64,000 bases of DNA from positions 3,348,001 through 3,412,000 of the forward strand of contig NZ_JACIFH010000001.1 of the NCBI RefSeq assembly GCF_014197265.1, written 5' to 3'. The notes beneath the pieces were generated by a model. That model was not told the origin of the DNA. It searched no databases and was given only the letters and a program-made list of their open reading frames with translations. The stretch comes from Microbacterium invictum. Its GTDB lineage: Bacteria; Actinomycetota; Actinomycetes; Actinomycetales; Microbacteriaceae. Made by a program: the position numbers and the translations under genes. Positions 17,056 to 25,418 of this stretch are shown here, one piece after another; positions within the stretch are counted from its first letter, which is position 1; each line of letters starts with the position of its first letter.

Positions 17056-18296
17056 CTGTGACGAACCCCTCATCCGGACTGCCGCTCGCCGGCATCCGCG
17101 TACTCGATTTCACGCATGCCGCCGCGGGACCCTATGCGGCGATGTTCCTCGCCGATCTCGGCGCCGAGGTCATCAAGGTGGAGAAGCCCGGGCGGGGCGA
17201 CGGCGCGCGCTACATGGGCGCACCGATGCTGGGCCCCTTGGAGAGCGACTACTTCGTCGCGATCAACCGCGGCAAGCGCGACGTCACCCTCGACCTGCGC
17301 TCCGCGGAAGGTCAGGAGGCAGCTCGACGGCTCGCCGCGAACTGCGACATCGTGCTGCAGAACTTCAGACCTGGCGTGATGGATCGCCTCGGCCTCGGCT
17401 TCGACTCCCTGAAGGAGCGGCGGCCAGGACTCATCTACGGCTCCATCTCGGCCTTCGGCACTGAGGGTCCGTGGAGTGGGCGGCCTGCCAACGACATCAT
17501 CCTGCAGTCCGTGAGCGGACTCATGGGGGTCACCGGCGAGGTTGGCGGCGGGCCCGTCCGAATGGGCACGCCGGTCAGTGACTACTCGGCCGGTCTGTTC
17601 TGCCTCGTTGGTGTGCTCGCCGCTCTTCACGCGCGCGACGAGCATCCCGAGGGACAGCACATCAAGATCTCGATGATCGATGCCAGCGTCGCACTACTCG
17701 CGAACTACATCCCCGTGGTCGCGGGAAAGGGGGAGCGGATACCGCGCCTCGGCCGAGGGCACGCCCAGATCGTGCCGTACCAGGCGTTCGAGTGCAGCGA
17801 CGGCAACTTCGTCATGGTCGGTGCATTCACCAATGGGTTCTGGCGCAGCCTCTGCGCCGCCGTCGGCCGGGATGAGTGGATCGAGGATGAGCGATTCGCC
17901 ACGAATGCCGCTCGCGTCGAGCACCGGGAACTGCTGATCCCACAGATCGCAGAGATCATGCTCACGCGCACGCGGGACGAGTGGCAGGATGCTCTGGACG
18001 CCGCAGACGTACCGAATTCTCCGGTGCTCGAGCTCCACGAGACGCTGGAGCTCGACCAGGTGAAGGTCAATCGCACCGTGCAGTGGGTCGGCGAAGGTGA
18101 ATCGGCCGTCCCGACGGTCCGCAATCCGGTGCGCTCGCCGGAGTGGCCTGAGATCGAGCCTCTCAGCCCGCCGCGACTGGGGGAGCATTCGGTGGAAGTA
18201 CTGCGCGAGGTCGGCGGCATGTCCGATGCCGAGATCGACGAGCTGCTCGCCGCCGGCGTGACAGACACGCCCCTTGCACGGGCAGCGGGCGACTGA
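17052..18296 (+). CDS. CaiB/BaiF family CoA-transferase (second copy)
   Basis: A 414-residue class III CoA-transferase with DLGAEVIKVEKPGRGD, IVLQNFRPGVMDRLGLGFD and a probable catalytic aspartate in TPVSDYSAG. It begins at an ATGA overlap with the ABC ATPase, so the imported compound is a good candidate CoA acceptor; this is inference from context. It is clearly diverged from the copy at 12689-13873, so the two are not a recent duplication and may handle different acids. Site g follows its stop by 4 nt and belongs to the next gene. Confidence 0.88.
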   Translation: MTVTNPSSGLPLAGIRVLDFTHAAAGPYAAMFLADLGAEVIKVEKPGRGDGARYMGAPMLGPLESDYFVAINRGKRDVTLDLRSAEGQEAARRLAANCDIVLQNFRPGVMDRLGLGFDSLKERRPGLIYGSISAFGTEGPWSGRPANDIILQSVSGLMGVTGEVGGGPVRMGTPVSDYSAGLFCLVGVLAALHARDEHPEGQHIKISMIDASVALLANYIPVVAGKGERIPRLGRGHAQIVPYQAFECSDGNFVMVGAFTNGFWRSLCAAVGRDEWIEDERFATNAARVEHRELLIPQIAEIMLTRTRDEWQDALDAADVPNSPVLELHETLELDQVKVNRTVQWVGEGESAVPTVRNPVRSPEWPEIEPLSPPRLGEHSVEVLREVGGMSDAEIDELLAAGVTDTPLARAAGD

Positions 18297-18300
18297 CCGA

Positions 18301-18313
18301 GTATCGTCTATAC
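18301..18313 (+). promoter_or_regulatory. putative GntR operator site g (autoregulation)
   Basis: GTATCGTCTATAC has GTAT and ATAC arms around five bases. It lies 36 nt upstream of the GntR start, where a regulator would control its own gene. Confidence 0.45.
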
Positions 18314-18349
18314 CATCGCGTTTCGATCAGGCAGAGGGGATGGCCACGG

Positions 18350-19018
18350 ATGGCCACGGATAGTCGCACCAAGCGGCCGGAGACATTGGTCTCTTATGCG
18401 ATTCGTCGCATCAGGACCGAGATCTCCGACGGCACGATCAAGCCAGGTGCGCGCCTCTCTCCGCACCAGCTCGCCCCCGAGTACGGGCTGTCGCACATTC
18501 CCATCCGGGAGGCGCTGGCGTCGCTCGCCGCGACGGGGCATGTGGTACACAAGCAGAGCCAGGGATACTTTTCGCGCGAGCTGTCGGCGGAGGACCTCAC
18601 CGACATCTACCACTGGCGAGAGGTGCTGGAGCCTGAGGCGTACACGCTCGCCGCGCCTGACCTGACCGACGAGGACTTCGCGGTGCTGCGCGGCCTGATC
18701 GACCAGATGGCCGCACTGACGGCGCCGGAGCAGCGCTTCGAGTATCTCGAACTCAATCGCGAGTTCCACTTCGTGATCTTCCGGCGCGCCGGCTCCGATC
18801 GGCTGCTGCGGTTCCTCACCTATCTGTGGGACTCGGTGGAGCCGTATGGCTCGCGTGGCGCCCATGACCTGCGCAGCAGTGAGATCAGCCACGCTGAACA
18901 CCTCGAGATGATGCCGATCATCGAGAGCCGCGATCCGGAGAAGATCGTGGCTGTCATGGATGAACACCGACAGCTCGGCACCGCGCACGTGGCTGCCTGG
19001 CTCGCTGGCCAGGACTGA
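18350..19018 (+). CDS. GntR family transcriptional regulator (FCD subfamily)
   Basis: A 222-residue regulator. The winged helix-turn-helix (about residues 12-75) includes LSPHQLAPEYGLSHIPIREALASLAATGHV. The C-terminal all-helical FCD effector domain shows the histidines expected for metal or ligand binding (REFHFVIF, ISHAEHLEMM, MDEHRQLG). FCD regulators usually repress catabolic operons and release DNA on binding an acid intermediate. The start lies in a tandem duplication of ATGGCCACGG: the first ATG (18340) opens a seven-codon frame ending TAG, and the second (18350) is the real start. It is the best candidate to bind the nine sites of this island. Confidence 0.88.
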   Translation: MATDSRTKRPETLVSYAIRRIRTEISDGTIKPGARLSPHQLAPEYGLSHIPIREALASLAATGHVVHKQSQGYFSRELSAEDLTDIYHWREVLEPEAYTLAAPDLTDEDFAVLRGLIDQMAALTAPEQRFEYLELNREFHFVIFRRAGSDRLLRFLTYLWDSVEPYGSRGAHDLRSSEISHAEHLEMMPIIESRDPEKIVAVMDEHRQLGTAHVAAWLAGQD

Positions 19019-19058
19019 CCGGTATCGCCGGGTATCGGCTCTACTGTCGTCGGTCGCA

Positions 19059-19071
19059 GTATAGTTTATTG
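19059..19071 (+). promoter_or_regulatory. putative GntR operator site h
   Basis: GTATAGTTTATTG is close to site d. It lies 29 nt upstream of the crotonase GTG start, and TATAGT can also act as a -10 box. Confidence 0.45.
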
Positions 19072-19100
19072 TCTTGTAGGCCCCAACGAAGGAGCACAGC

Positions 19101-19886
19101 GTGTCAGAACATGAGATACCGGAGCTGGTGCGAGTTGACGTGCGAGACCGTATCGCCGTCATCACTCTCACCAACGAACGGCGTCGGAACTCGCTCACCG
19201 TCGCGATGGTCGACCAGTTCATCGCCGCTGTGGACGCCGCCGAAGCGAACGACGGCATCGGCGCCATCGTCATTACCGGCGCAGGTGAGGCATTCTGCGC
19301 CGGCGCTGATCTGCGACACCTGGTCGGCGCCGCCAGCGCCGATGGGCGAGCCGAGGAGAGCCTGCGGTCCATCTACGCCGCCTTCCAGCGGTTGCATGCC
19401 TGCGCGCTACCCACGATCGCGGCCGTCAACGGCCCCGCCGTCGGCGCGGGAATGAACCTCGCGCTCGTCTGCGACGTGCTGCTCGCCGCCGAAGAGGCGC
19501 TCTTCGCCACACGCTTCCTGGAGCTGGGGCTTCATCCCGGTGGCGGCCATACGTGGCTGCTGAGCCGCCTCGTCGGCCCGCAGGCGGCGAATGCGCTTGT
19601 CCTGCTGGGGGAGGACGTCGACGGCGAACGGGCCCGCGAGCTCGGGCTCGTCTTTGAGTGCGTGCCGGGCGACCAACTCATGCCACGAGCCCTCGAGCTC
19701 GCCGCGAAGGCGTGCGTCGCCCCGCGTGGGGTTGCCGAGCGCGCCAAGGCATCCATCCGCGAAGCGGCAGCCTTCACCGACTACGGCCCCGCGATCGAGA
19801 ACGAGATCACGAAGCAGCTCTGGTCTGCACAGCAGGACGAGTTCCAGAGCCGCATCGCCGCGCGCATGGCGCCCTCGAAACGGTGA
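19101..19886 (+). CDS. enoyl-CoA hydratase/isomerase family protein (crotonase fold)
   Basis: A 261-residue crotonase. Both oxyanion-hole segments are visible: GEAFCAGADLRHL near residue 67 and NGPAVGAGMNLALVCD near 112. By eye alignment with rat hydratase, the two catalytic glutamates are replaced: the E144 position is Asn (GMNLAL) and the E164 position is Phe (FATRFLELGLHPGG). It is therefore probably not a simple hydratase; crotonase relatives act as isomerases, thioesterases, decarboxylases or C-C hydrolases. GAAGGAG precedes GTG 19101. It is followed 12 nt later by the MBL hydrolase. Confidence 0.83.
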   Translation: MSEHEIPELVRVDVRDRIAVITLTNERRRNSLTVAMVDQFIAAVDAAEANDGIGAIVITGAGEAFCAGADLRHLVGAASADGRAEESLRSIYAAFQRLHACALPTIAAVNGPAVGAGMNLALVCDVLLAAEEALFATRFLELGLHPGGGHTWLLSRLVGPQAANALVLLGEDVDGERARELGLVFECVPGDQLMPRALELAAKACVAPRGVAERAKASIREAAAFTDYGPAIENEITKQLWSAQQDEFQSRIAARMAPSKR

Positions 19887-19898
19887 GCTGAAGCCCGG

Positions 19899-20816
19899 AT
19901 GCACGTCGAACAGATCGCGCGGGATGTCTGGCGGTTCCCGATCCCGATGCCCGAGGGGCACTGGATCGACAGTGCGAACGTCTACGCGCTCCGAGATGCC
20001 CACGGCGACGTGCATCTCGTCGACGCCGGCTGGGACACCGACGCCGCTTGGGGGGCGCTTGAGCAGGGGCTCCGCTCGCTCGGGCACGAGGTGACCGGCA
20101 TCCGCTCGCTCACCCTCACCCATCTGCATCAGGATCACCGTGGTCTCGCGGAGCGCATCCGTGCGAGGAGCGGGGCGAGGGTCGCCATGCACAGAGCGGA
20201 TGCCGCGGCTCAGGCATTGCCGCGCGGTACGACCGAGGCGGAACTGCGCGCTTGGGCCGTTCCGCCCCCGCGGTGGCCAGAATTGCTGGCGGCCGTGCCT
20301 GCTGGGCCCGCGCCGACCACCATTGATCGTCTACTGGACGACGGTGACCGACTCGGCATCCCCGGACTCGCGGTGACCGTCGTGCATACGCCCGGCCACT
20401 CGCTGGGGTCGATCTGCCTCGCCTTGCCCGATGAGCAGCTGCTCGTTACCGGCGACCACGTCCTTCCTGACTTCTACCCCGGGGTCGGCCTCAATCGGGG
20501 CGGCGCCGGCGACGACGCGCTCGCGGAGTATGTCAATTCGCTCGAGCGCCTCGCGCCTATGTTCGGCTGGCGTGGGCTGCCCGGGCACGGAGGCGTGATC
20601 CCCGAGATCGGTGTTCGCGTCGACGCGACCATCAAACATCAGCTGAAACGCGGGGAAGCGGCGAGAGAGATACGGCGGCGAGAATTGGATGCCACAGTGT
20701 GGCAGATCGCCGGTGCCCTGCGCTGGGGGCCCGGCTGGGAGGGACTTCGACCTTGGCATCGGGTGTCGGCATTGCGGCAAACGGCCATGCATCTGCGCTT
20801 CACCAGCGGTGATTAG
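19899..20816 (+). CDS. MBL fold metallo-hydrolase
   Basis: A 305-residue metallo-beta-lactamase-fold protein. The metal site shows LTHLHQDHRG (H-x-H-x-D-H), HTPGHSLGS and GDHVLPDFYP, enough for a binuclear zinc or iron centre. The C-terminal helix-rich extension (from about residue 220) with GLPGHGG resembles thioesterase or lactonase-type members. In an operon with a crotonase, hydrolysis of a CoA thioester or lactone is plausible. The TAG stop is the first base of operator i. Confidence 0.82.
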   Translation: MHVEQIARDVWRFPIPMPEGHWIDSANVYALRDAHGDVHLVDAGWDTDAAWGALEQGLRSLGHEVTGIRSLTLTHLHQDHRGLAERIRARSGARVAMHRADAAAQALPRGTTEAELRAWAVPPPRWPELLAAVPAGPAPTTIDRLLDDGDRLGIPGLAVTVVHTPGHSLGSICLALPDEQLLVTGDHVLPDFYPGVGLNRGGAGDDALAEYVNSLERLAPMFGWRGLPGHGGVIPEIGVRVDATIKHQLKRGEAAREIRRRELDATVWQIAGALRWGPGWEGLRPWHRVSALRQTAMHLRFTSGD

Positions 20817-20828
20817 TATATAGTTTAC
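20816..20828 (+). promoter_or_regulatory. putative GntR operator site i
   Basis: GTATATAGTTTAC fits GTA-N7-TAC. It starts at the last base of the MBL gene's stop and ends 26 nt before the start of the double-hotdog gene, so that gene probably has its own controlled promoter. Confidence 0.5.
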
Positions 20829-20854
20829 TCAGGACGCTACCAATGGAGGCCGCG

Positions 20855-22027
20855 ATGACCACGACGGAACAGGCAGACGCGAAGTTCGAGAAGAAGCTCG
20901 CTACGGCGCAGTTCACCGACGAGATGCTCGACGAGATGCGAGCGCTGATCGGGACCGAGCTGCGCACGGCGGGATCCGTGAACAACGAGTATGCGGACCG
21001 CCACGCGATCCTGCGTTACTGCGAGGGCATCGGAGACGGCAATCCGCTGTGGACCGACGAGGAGTACGCGGTGCAGTCCGTCTACGGCGGCATCATCGCC
21101 CCACCGACGTTCATCTTCGCCTGTCTCGGGTCGGTGCAGGTCGGTTGGCGAGGCCTGGGCGGCTTCCACGCAGAGACGGACATCGAGTTCTACAAGCCGA
21201 TCCGCGTCGGCGACAAGATCACCGCCACCATCGTCTTCGACGGGTTCGACGGACCGATCGAGGCGAGCAACTTCGCCGGCCGCCGCATCAAGGACTACCT
21301 CCGCCAGGAGTACCGCAACCAGGACGGAGAGCTGGTTGCGAAGTTCATCTGCTCTCGCATGCGATTCGAGCGCTCCGAGATGCAGAAGAAGCGCGAGACG
21401 CGCAAGATCGAGCTGCCGCATCCCTGGACTCCGGAAGAGATCGAGCAGATCGAGCGTGACGTGCTCGCTGAGACCCCCCGCGGCGCCGATCCCCGCTACT
21501 GGGACGACGTCAATGTCGACGACGAACTCGACGTCATCACTAAGGGACCGATGGGACTGAGCGACTTCATCGCCTTCATCGCATCGGGTGCCGCACCCAT
21601 TCCGCGCATCGCGGCGCATGGCGTCGCACTCCGGCGGTTCGCCAAGCACCCCAAATGGGCGTTCCGCGACCCCAACACGCATGCCCTCGAGCCGGTCTAC
21701 GCGGTGCACTACAACGACTACGCAGCGAGCCTGCAGGGTGCGCAGGCCGCGTACGACGTGGGTGTGCAGCGGACCGCCTGGGGCGTTCATCAGCTCACCA
21801 ACTGGATGGGCGACGACGGGTTCCTGAAGCATGTCCACGGTCAGTACCGTGCCCACGTCTACCTCTCTGACGTGGTGCGTCTCGGTGGCAAGATCACCGA
21901 GAAGTACATCGACGATGACGGCGACCACGTCGTCAAGGTGGAGACGTGGGCGATGAACCAGCGAGGGCAGAATGCCATGCCTGGTACCGCCGTGATCAAG
22001 CTCCCGGTTCGGCCGCCCGCGGCGTGA
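20855..22027 (+). CDS. double-hotdog MaoC/FAS1-type dehydratase
   Basis: A 390-residue protein made of two hotdog domains. The N-terminal half carries the FAS1-dehydratase-like segment NEYADRHAILRYCEGIGDGNPLWTDEEYA then GGIIAPPTF. The C-terminal half (from about 215) has DVNVDDEL and a second hotdog helix region. MaoC-like proteins hydrate or dehydrate acyl-CoA intermediates. This could supply the hydratase function that the nearby crotonase seems to lack. ATG 20855 follows GGAGG; ATG 20843 lies just before that ribosome site and is rejected. Confidence 0.83.
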   Translation: MTTTEQADAKFEKKLATAQFTDEMLDEMRALIGTELRTAGSVNNEYADRHAILRYCEGIGDGNPLWTDEEYAVQSVYGGIIAPPTFIFACLGSVQVGWRGLGGFHAETDIEFYKPIRVGDKITATIVFDGFDGPIEASNFAGRRIKDYLRQEYRNQDGELVAKFICSRMRFERSEMQKKRETRKIELPHPWTPEEIEQIERDVLAETPRGADPRYWDDVNVDDELDVITKGPMGLSDFIAFIASGAAPIPRIAAHGVALRRFAKHPKWAFRDPNTHALEPVYAVHYNDYAASLQGAQAAYDVGVQRTAWGVHQLTNWMGDDGFLKHVHGQYRAHVYLSDVVRLGGKITEKYIDDDGDHVVKVETWAMNQRGQNAMPGTAVIKLPVRPPAA

Positions 22028-22046
22028 CAGCCACGCGTTCCCCGCG

Positions 22047-22796
22047 ATGACGCTGATCACGATAGCCGGGCAGGACGGGCCGGTCGAAGCGTGGCTCGCC
22101 CGGCCGGATGGCGCTGCGGGCACCGCAGAACCACGGGCTGTGCTCCTCTTCATGGATGCGCTCGGCCTCCGCCCGAGGATCCATGAGATGGCGGACCGGA
22201 TCGCCGGTTGGGGCTACGTGGTCCTCGCGCCCAATGTCTTCTATCGCTCGGGCACGGCCGACGAAACATCGCCGCGGAACGATCTGCGCCAGCCCGGCGC
22301 GCGCGAGGCGTTCTTCGGGGAAGCGGCGCCGCGGATGGATGCGCTCACGAGCGAACTCTCACGGGCGGACACCGCGAACTACATCGCGGCGCTCCAGGAA
22401 CTCAGTGGGGCATCGTCCGTCGCGGTGAACGGCTATTGCATGGGCGTCCGCCTTGCGCTGCGGGCCGCGGGGGATCATCCCGACGTCGTGCGGGTGGCTA
22501 CAGGATTCCATGGTGGAGCGCTCGTCACGGATGCCGCGGACAGCCCCCACCTGAGTCTGCGGTCAGCCCGGGCAGCGGTGATGCTGAGACATGGCGATGA
22601 CGACCCGTCAATGCCTCCCGCGGCCATGGCCGAGATCGACCGCATCAGCCGCGTCGCCGGTGTGGAACTCTCGCAGGACGTGTACGCAGGAGCGCCCCAT
22701 GGCTACTCGATGTCGGACACCTCGATGTACGACGAGGCTGCTGCAGAGCGTCACTTCGGGGAGCTGCGCCGCTGGCTCGACACCCGGCTGACCTGA
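22047..22796 (+). CDS. dienelactone hydrolase family protein
   Basis: A 249-residue alpha/beta-hydrolase of the dienelactone hydrolase family. The nucleophile elbow is GYCMGVR with cysteine in place of serine, followed by an acid residue in GDDDPSMP and the catalytic histidine in GAPHGYS. Such enzymes open dienelactones in ring-cleavage pathways or hydrolyse related esters. It starts 19 nt after the dehydratase stop. It is the last gene of the forward-strand island and faces the XRE regulator. Confidence 0.85.
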   Translation: MTLITIAGQDGPVEAWLARPDGAAGTAEPRAVLLFMDALGLRPRIHEMADRIAGWGYVVLAPNVFYRSGTADETSPRNDLRQPGAREAFFGEAAPRMDALTSELSRADTANYIAALQELSGASSVAVNGYCMGVRLALRAAGDHPDVVRVATGFHGGALVTDAADSPHLSLRSARAAVMLRHGDDDPSMPPAAMAEIDRISRVAGVELSQDVYAGAPHGYSMSDTSMYDEAAAERHFGELRRWLDTRLT

Positions 22797-22868
22797 CGCT
22801 CGCTGAGCCGGACCGCCGCGTCGGCCTTGCAGGAGCCGGCGGAGTGAAGGACACGTGCTCATGGCGGC

Positions 22869-23744
22869 TCAGGACGTACGCGATTCCTGCGCGGCGGTGG
22901 AAGGGGTGGCAGCCCAGCTGCGGAGAAGATCGAGGGCGTCGGCGGAGGAGGAGCCCCTCTCGGCCAGGTATGTCGCCAGTCGGATCTTCGGCGCGGACGG
23001 AAGAGCCAGCGTCTGATAGGTGAGCGCCATCTCGCCGACGACGGGATGGGCAATGCGCTTGATGCCGGTGGTGTGGGTGCGTACGGTGTGGCTTCCCCAC
23101 CACGTGCGGAACTCGCTGCTTCGGGTCGCGAGTTCTCCGACGAGGGCGGCGAGTTTCCTGTCGCTGGGGTCCTGACCGGCGAGGAGTCGCATCGCGGACA
23201 CGGATTCGCGCGCGACCACATCCCAGTCGGGGTAGAACTCTTGAGATCGCGGGTCAAGGAACAAGTAGCGGGCGGTGTTGAGAGGGGTGGTGCCCTCCGG
23301 GAACAGGTGCAGGAACAAGGCCCTCCCGAGAGAGTTTGATCCCATCGGATCGCCGAGCCTGGACAGCGCGACGACGGGGACGTCTCTCATCGTGTCGAGA
23401 AGCTGTTCGAGTTGGGGCGAGAGCCGCGTTGCGGGCTTGGTTCGTGACGGTCTGCCGACACCGGTGGCATTGCGGGCGAGATCGAACAGATGCTGCGTTT
23501 CGGCCTCGTTGAGTTGCAGGGCGTTGACGAGGGCGTATAGCACGCTTTCGGACACGCCGCCGAGGTCGCCTCGCTCCATTCGCGTGTAGTACGCGGTGCT
23601 GACGCCGGCGAGTTGCGCGACCTCTTCGCGGCGGAGTCCTGGCACGCGTCGTTCTCCGCCGAACGCCGTGATGCCGGCGACCTCGGGAGTGATGCGTCCG
23701 CGCAGTCCGGTGAGGAAATCCTGCACCTCGTGCCTATTGTCCAT
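22869..23744 (-). CDS. XRE-type helix-turn-helix regulator (MmyB-like)
   Basis: A 291-residue regulator. The N-terminal HTH (about residues 28-85) reads VPGLRREEVAQLAGVSTAYYTRMERG, the signature of the actinobacterial MmyB-like group, whose C-terminal domain (about 110-270) is PAS-like and probably binds a small hydrophobic ligand. ATG 23744 gives the normal family N-terminus; upstream in-frame ATGs at 23804 and 23792 would overlap the divergent promoter. It is divergent from the aldo/keto reductase operon (122 nt apart), which it probably controls, as in many actinobacteria. Confidence 0.87.
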   Translation of the reverse strand: MDNRHEVQDFLTGLRGRITPEVAGITAFGGERRVPGLRREEVAQLAGVSTAYYTRMERGDLGGVSESVLYALVNALQLNEAETQHLFDLARNATGVGRPSRTKPATRLSPQLEQLLDTMRDVPVVALSRLGDPMGSNSLGRALFLHLFPEGTTPLNTARYLFLDPRSQEFYPDWDVVARESVSAMRLLAGQDPSDRKLAALVGELATRSSEFRTWWGSHTVRTHTTGIKRIAHPVVGEMALTYQTLALPSAPKIRLATYLAERGSSSADALDLLRSWAATPSTAAQESRTS

Positions 23745-23866
23745 ACCTTCGACGCTAGTCCTCGACCCGGTCGCCGCGGGAGCCACCACCATTGACCCCT
23801 TCACGAGCCGTGGGGGTGAACGCTGGTGACTCTCACCCGGTTGGCGGTCCGGCGTACCGTCGGAGC

Positions 23867-24748
23867 ATGACCACTCCGAACCTCAACCTGAACAACGGTG
23901 TCGAGATCCCCGCCATCGGGCTCGGCGTCTTCCAGACCTCTCCCGACGAGACCGTCGCCGCCGTCGTCGCGGCGCTGCAGGCCGGCTACCGGCACATCGA
24001 CACCGCTGCTGCGTACGGCAACGAGCGCGAGGTGGGTCAAGGCATCCGCGACTCCGGTGTGCCCCGCGAGGACATCTTCATCGAAACCAAGATCTGGATC
24101 AGCGACTACGGCTACGACGAGACGCTGCACGCATTCGAAAAGAGCGCCGCGAAGCTTGGGGTCGACCAGATCGACCTGCTGATCCTGCACCAGGCATTGC
24201 CGTCGGCATTCGACAAGACCGTCGGCGCGTACAAGGCTTTGGAGAAGCTCCTCGCTGACGGAAAGGTACGGGCGATCGGTGTCAGCAATTTCATGGTCGA
24301 GCATCTGACGGACCTCCTCGCGCAGACCGACGTGGTGCCCGCGGTGAACCAGATCGAGGTGCACCCCTACTTTCAGCAGCGCGAGGTGCAGGCCATCGAC
24401 GAGAAGCACGGCATCCTCACCCAGGCGTGGTCACCGATCGGCGGCATCACGTCCTACCGGGAGTCGGCTAAGCGCAGCTTCGACGAGCCAGTGATCCTCG
24501 CGATCGGCGAGGAGCACGGTAAGTCGGCTGCGCAGGTGATGCTTCGCTGGCACATCCAGAACGGCATCCAGGTGATCCCGAAGTCGACCAAGCCGGAGCG
24601 CATCGCGGAGAACTTCGACGTGTTCGACTTCGAACTCACCGACGACGAGATCGCCCGAATCGATGCACTGGACACCGGGACACGCGGCGGGCCCGACCCC
24701 GACGCGATCACGCTCGAGACTTTCGGTCGCCCTATCCCCGAGGCATGA
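23867..24748 (+). CDS. aldo/keto reductase
   Basis: A 293-residue TIM-barrel NADPH-dependent reductase. The catalytic tetrad is visible: Asp and Tyr in DTAAAYGNEREVG, Lys in IETKIW and His in LLILHQALP. IPKSTKPERIAENFDVFDFEL near the C-terminus is the usual cofactor-binding segment. The family reduces aldehydes and ketones such as 2,5-diketogluconate. It is the first gene of a five-gene redox operon divergent from the XRE regulator, with its stop overlapping the flavodoxin start (ATGA). Confidence 0.88.
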   Translation: MTTPNLNLNNGVEIPAIGLGVFQTSPDETVAAVVAALQAGYRHIDTAAAYGNEREVGQGIRDSGVPREDIFIETKIWISDYGYDETLHAFEKSAAKLGVDQIDLLILHQALPSAFDKTVGAYKALEKLLADGKVRAIGVSNFMVEHLTDLLAQTDVVPAVNQIEVHPYFQQREVQAIDEKHGILTQAWSPIGGITSYRESAKRSFDEPVILAIGEEHGKSAAQVMLRWHIQNGIQVIPKSTKPERIAENFDVFDFELTDDEIARIDALDTGTRGGPDPDAITLETFGRPIPEA

Positions 24749-25410
24749 CCGTCACACGCCGCACCCTTCTCGGAGGGATCGCGGGACTCGCCGTGACCGG
24801 CCTTGCCGCCTGCACGCGGCCACCGTCACCCACCTCCTCTCCAACATCCAGGAGCGTCATGCCCACCCCCGCCACTGGCAGCCGCGTGCTCGTCGCCTAT
24901 TTCTCCCGCGCAGGAGAGAACTACTGGAACGGTGGCCGCCGTGACCTGGACACCGGAAACACCGAAGTGATGGCCGGTTTGATCTCCGACCGGATCGACT
25001 GCGATGTGTATCGCATCGAGGCGGCCGAACCGTACTCCGACCGCTATGACCCCACCGTGGCGCGCAACGTCGCCGAACAGCGGGATGACGCCCGCCCCGC
25101 GATCGCCGGGGACCTGCCCGAGCTATCGGCATACGACACCGTTCTCCTCGGCAGTCCCATCTGGAACGTGCAGCCGCCGATGATCATGGCGACCTTCGTT
25201 GAAGCGGTCGACCTCTCGGGAACCTCGCTGCACCCATTCGTGACCTATGCCGTCAGCGGCCTGGGCTCCACCGCATCTTTCTACCGTGATCTGGACACTG
25301 GCGCCGACCTCCGCGACGGCCTGGCCATCCGGGGGGAAGAAGTCCGTGAAGCGCCAGCCGGCGCCGACGTCGAGCAGTGGCTGCGCGCCGCTGGTCTCAT
25401 CGAAAGGTAG
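24745..25410 (+). CDS. flavodoxin-like Tat lipoprotein
   Basis: A 221-residue protein with an unusual combination. The N-terminus reads TRRTLLGG, a twin-arginine export signal, then a hydrophobic stretch and a lipobox LAAC at about residue 22. The mature domain is flavodoxin-like: LVAYFSRAGENYW (FMN phosphate loop), LPELSAYDTVLLGSPIWNVQPP and a late YAVSGLGSTASFY. A folded FMN protein would need Tat for export, so the parts agree. It would sit on the outer face of the membrane and may pass electrons there. It overlaps the preceding gene by 4 nt. Confidence 0.82.
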   Translation: MTVTRRTLLGGIAGLAVTGLAACTRPPSPTSSPTSRSVMPTPATGSRVLVAYFSRAGENYWNGGRRDLDTGNTEVMAGLISDRIDCDVYRIEAAEPYSDRYDPTVARNVAEQRDDARPAIAGDLPELSAYDTVLLGSPIWNVQPPMIMATFVEAVDLSGTSLHPFVTYAVSGLGSTASFYRDLDTGADLRDGLAIRGEEVREAPAGADVEQWLRAAGLIER

Positions 25411-25418
25411 ACATCATC

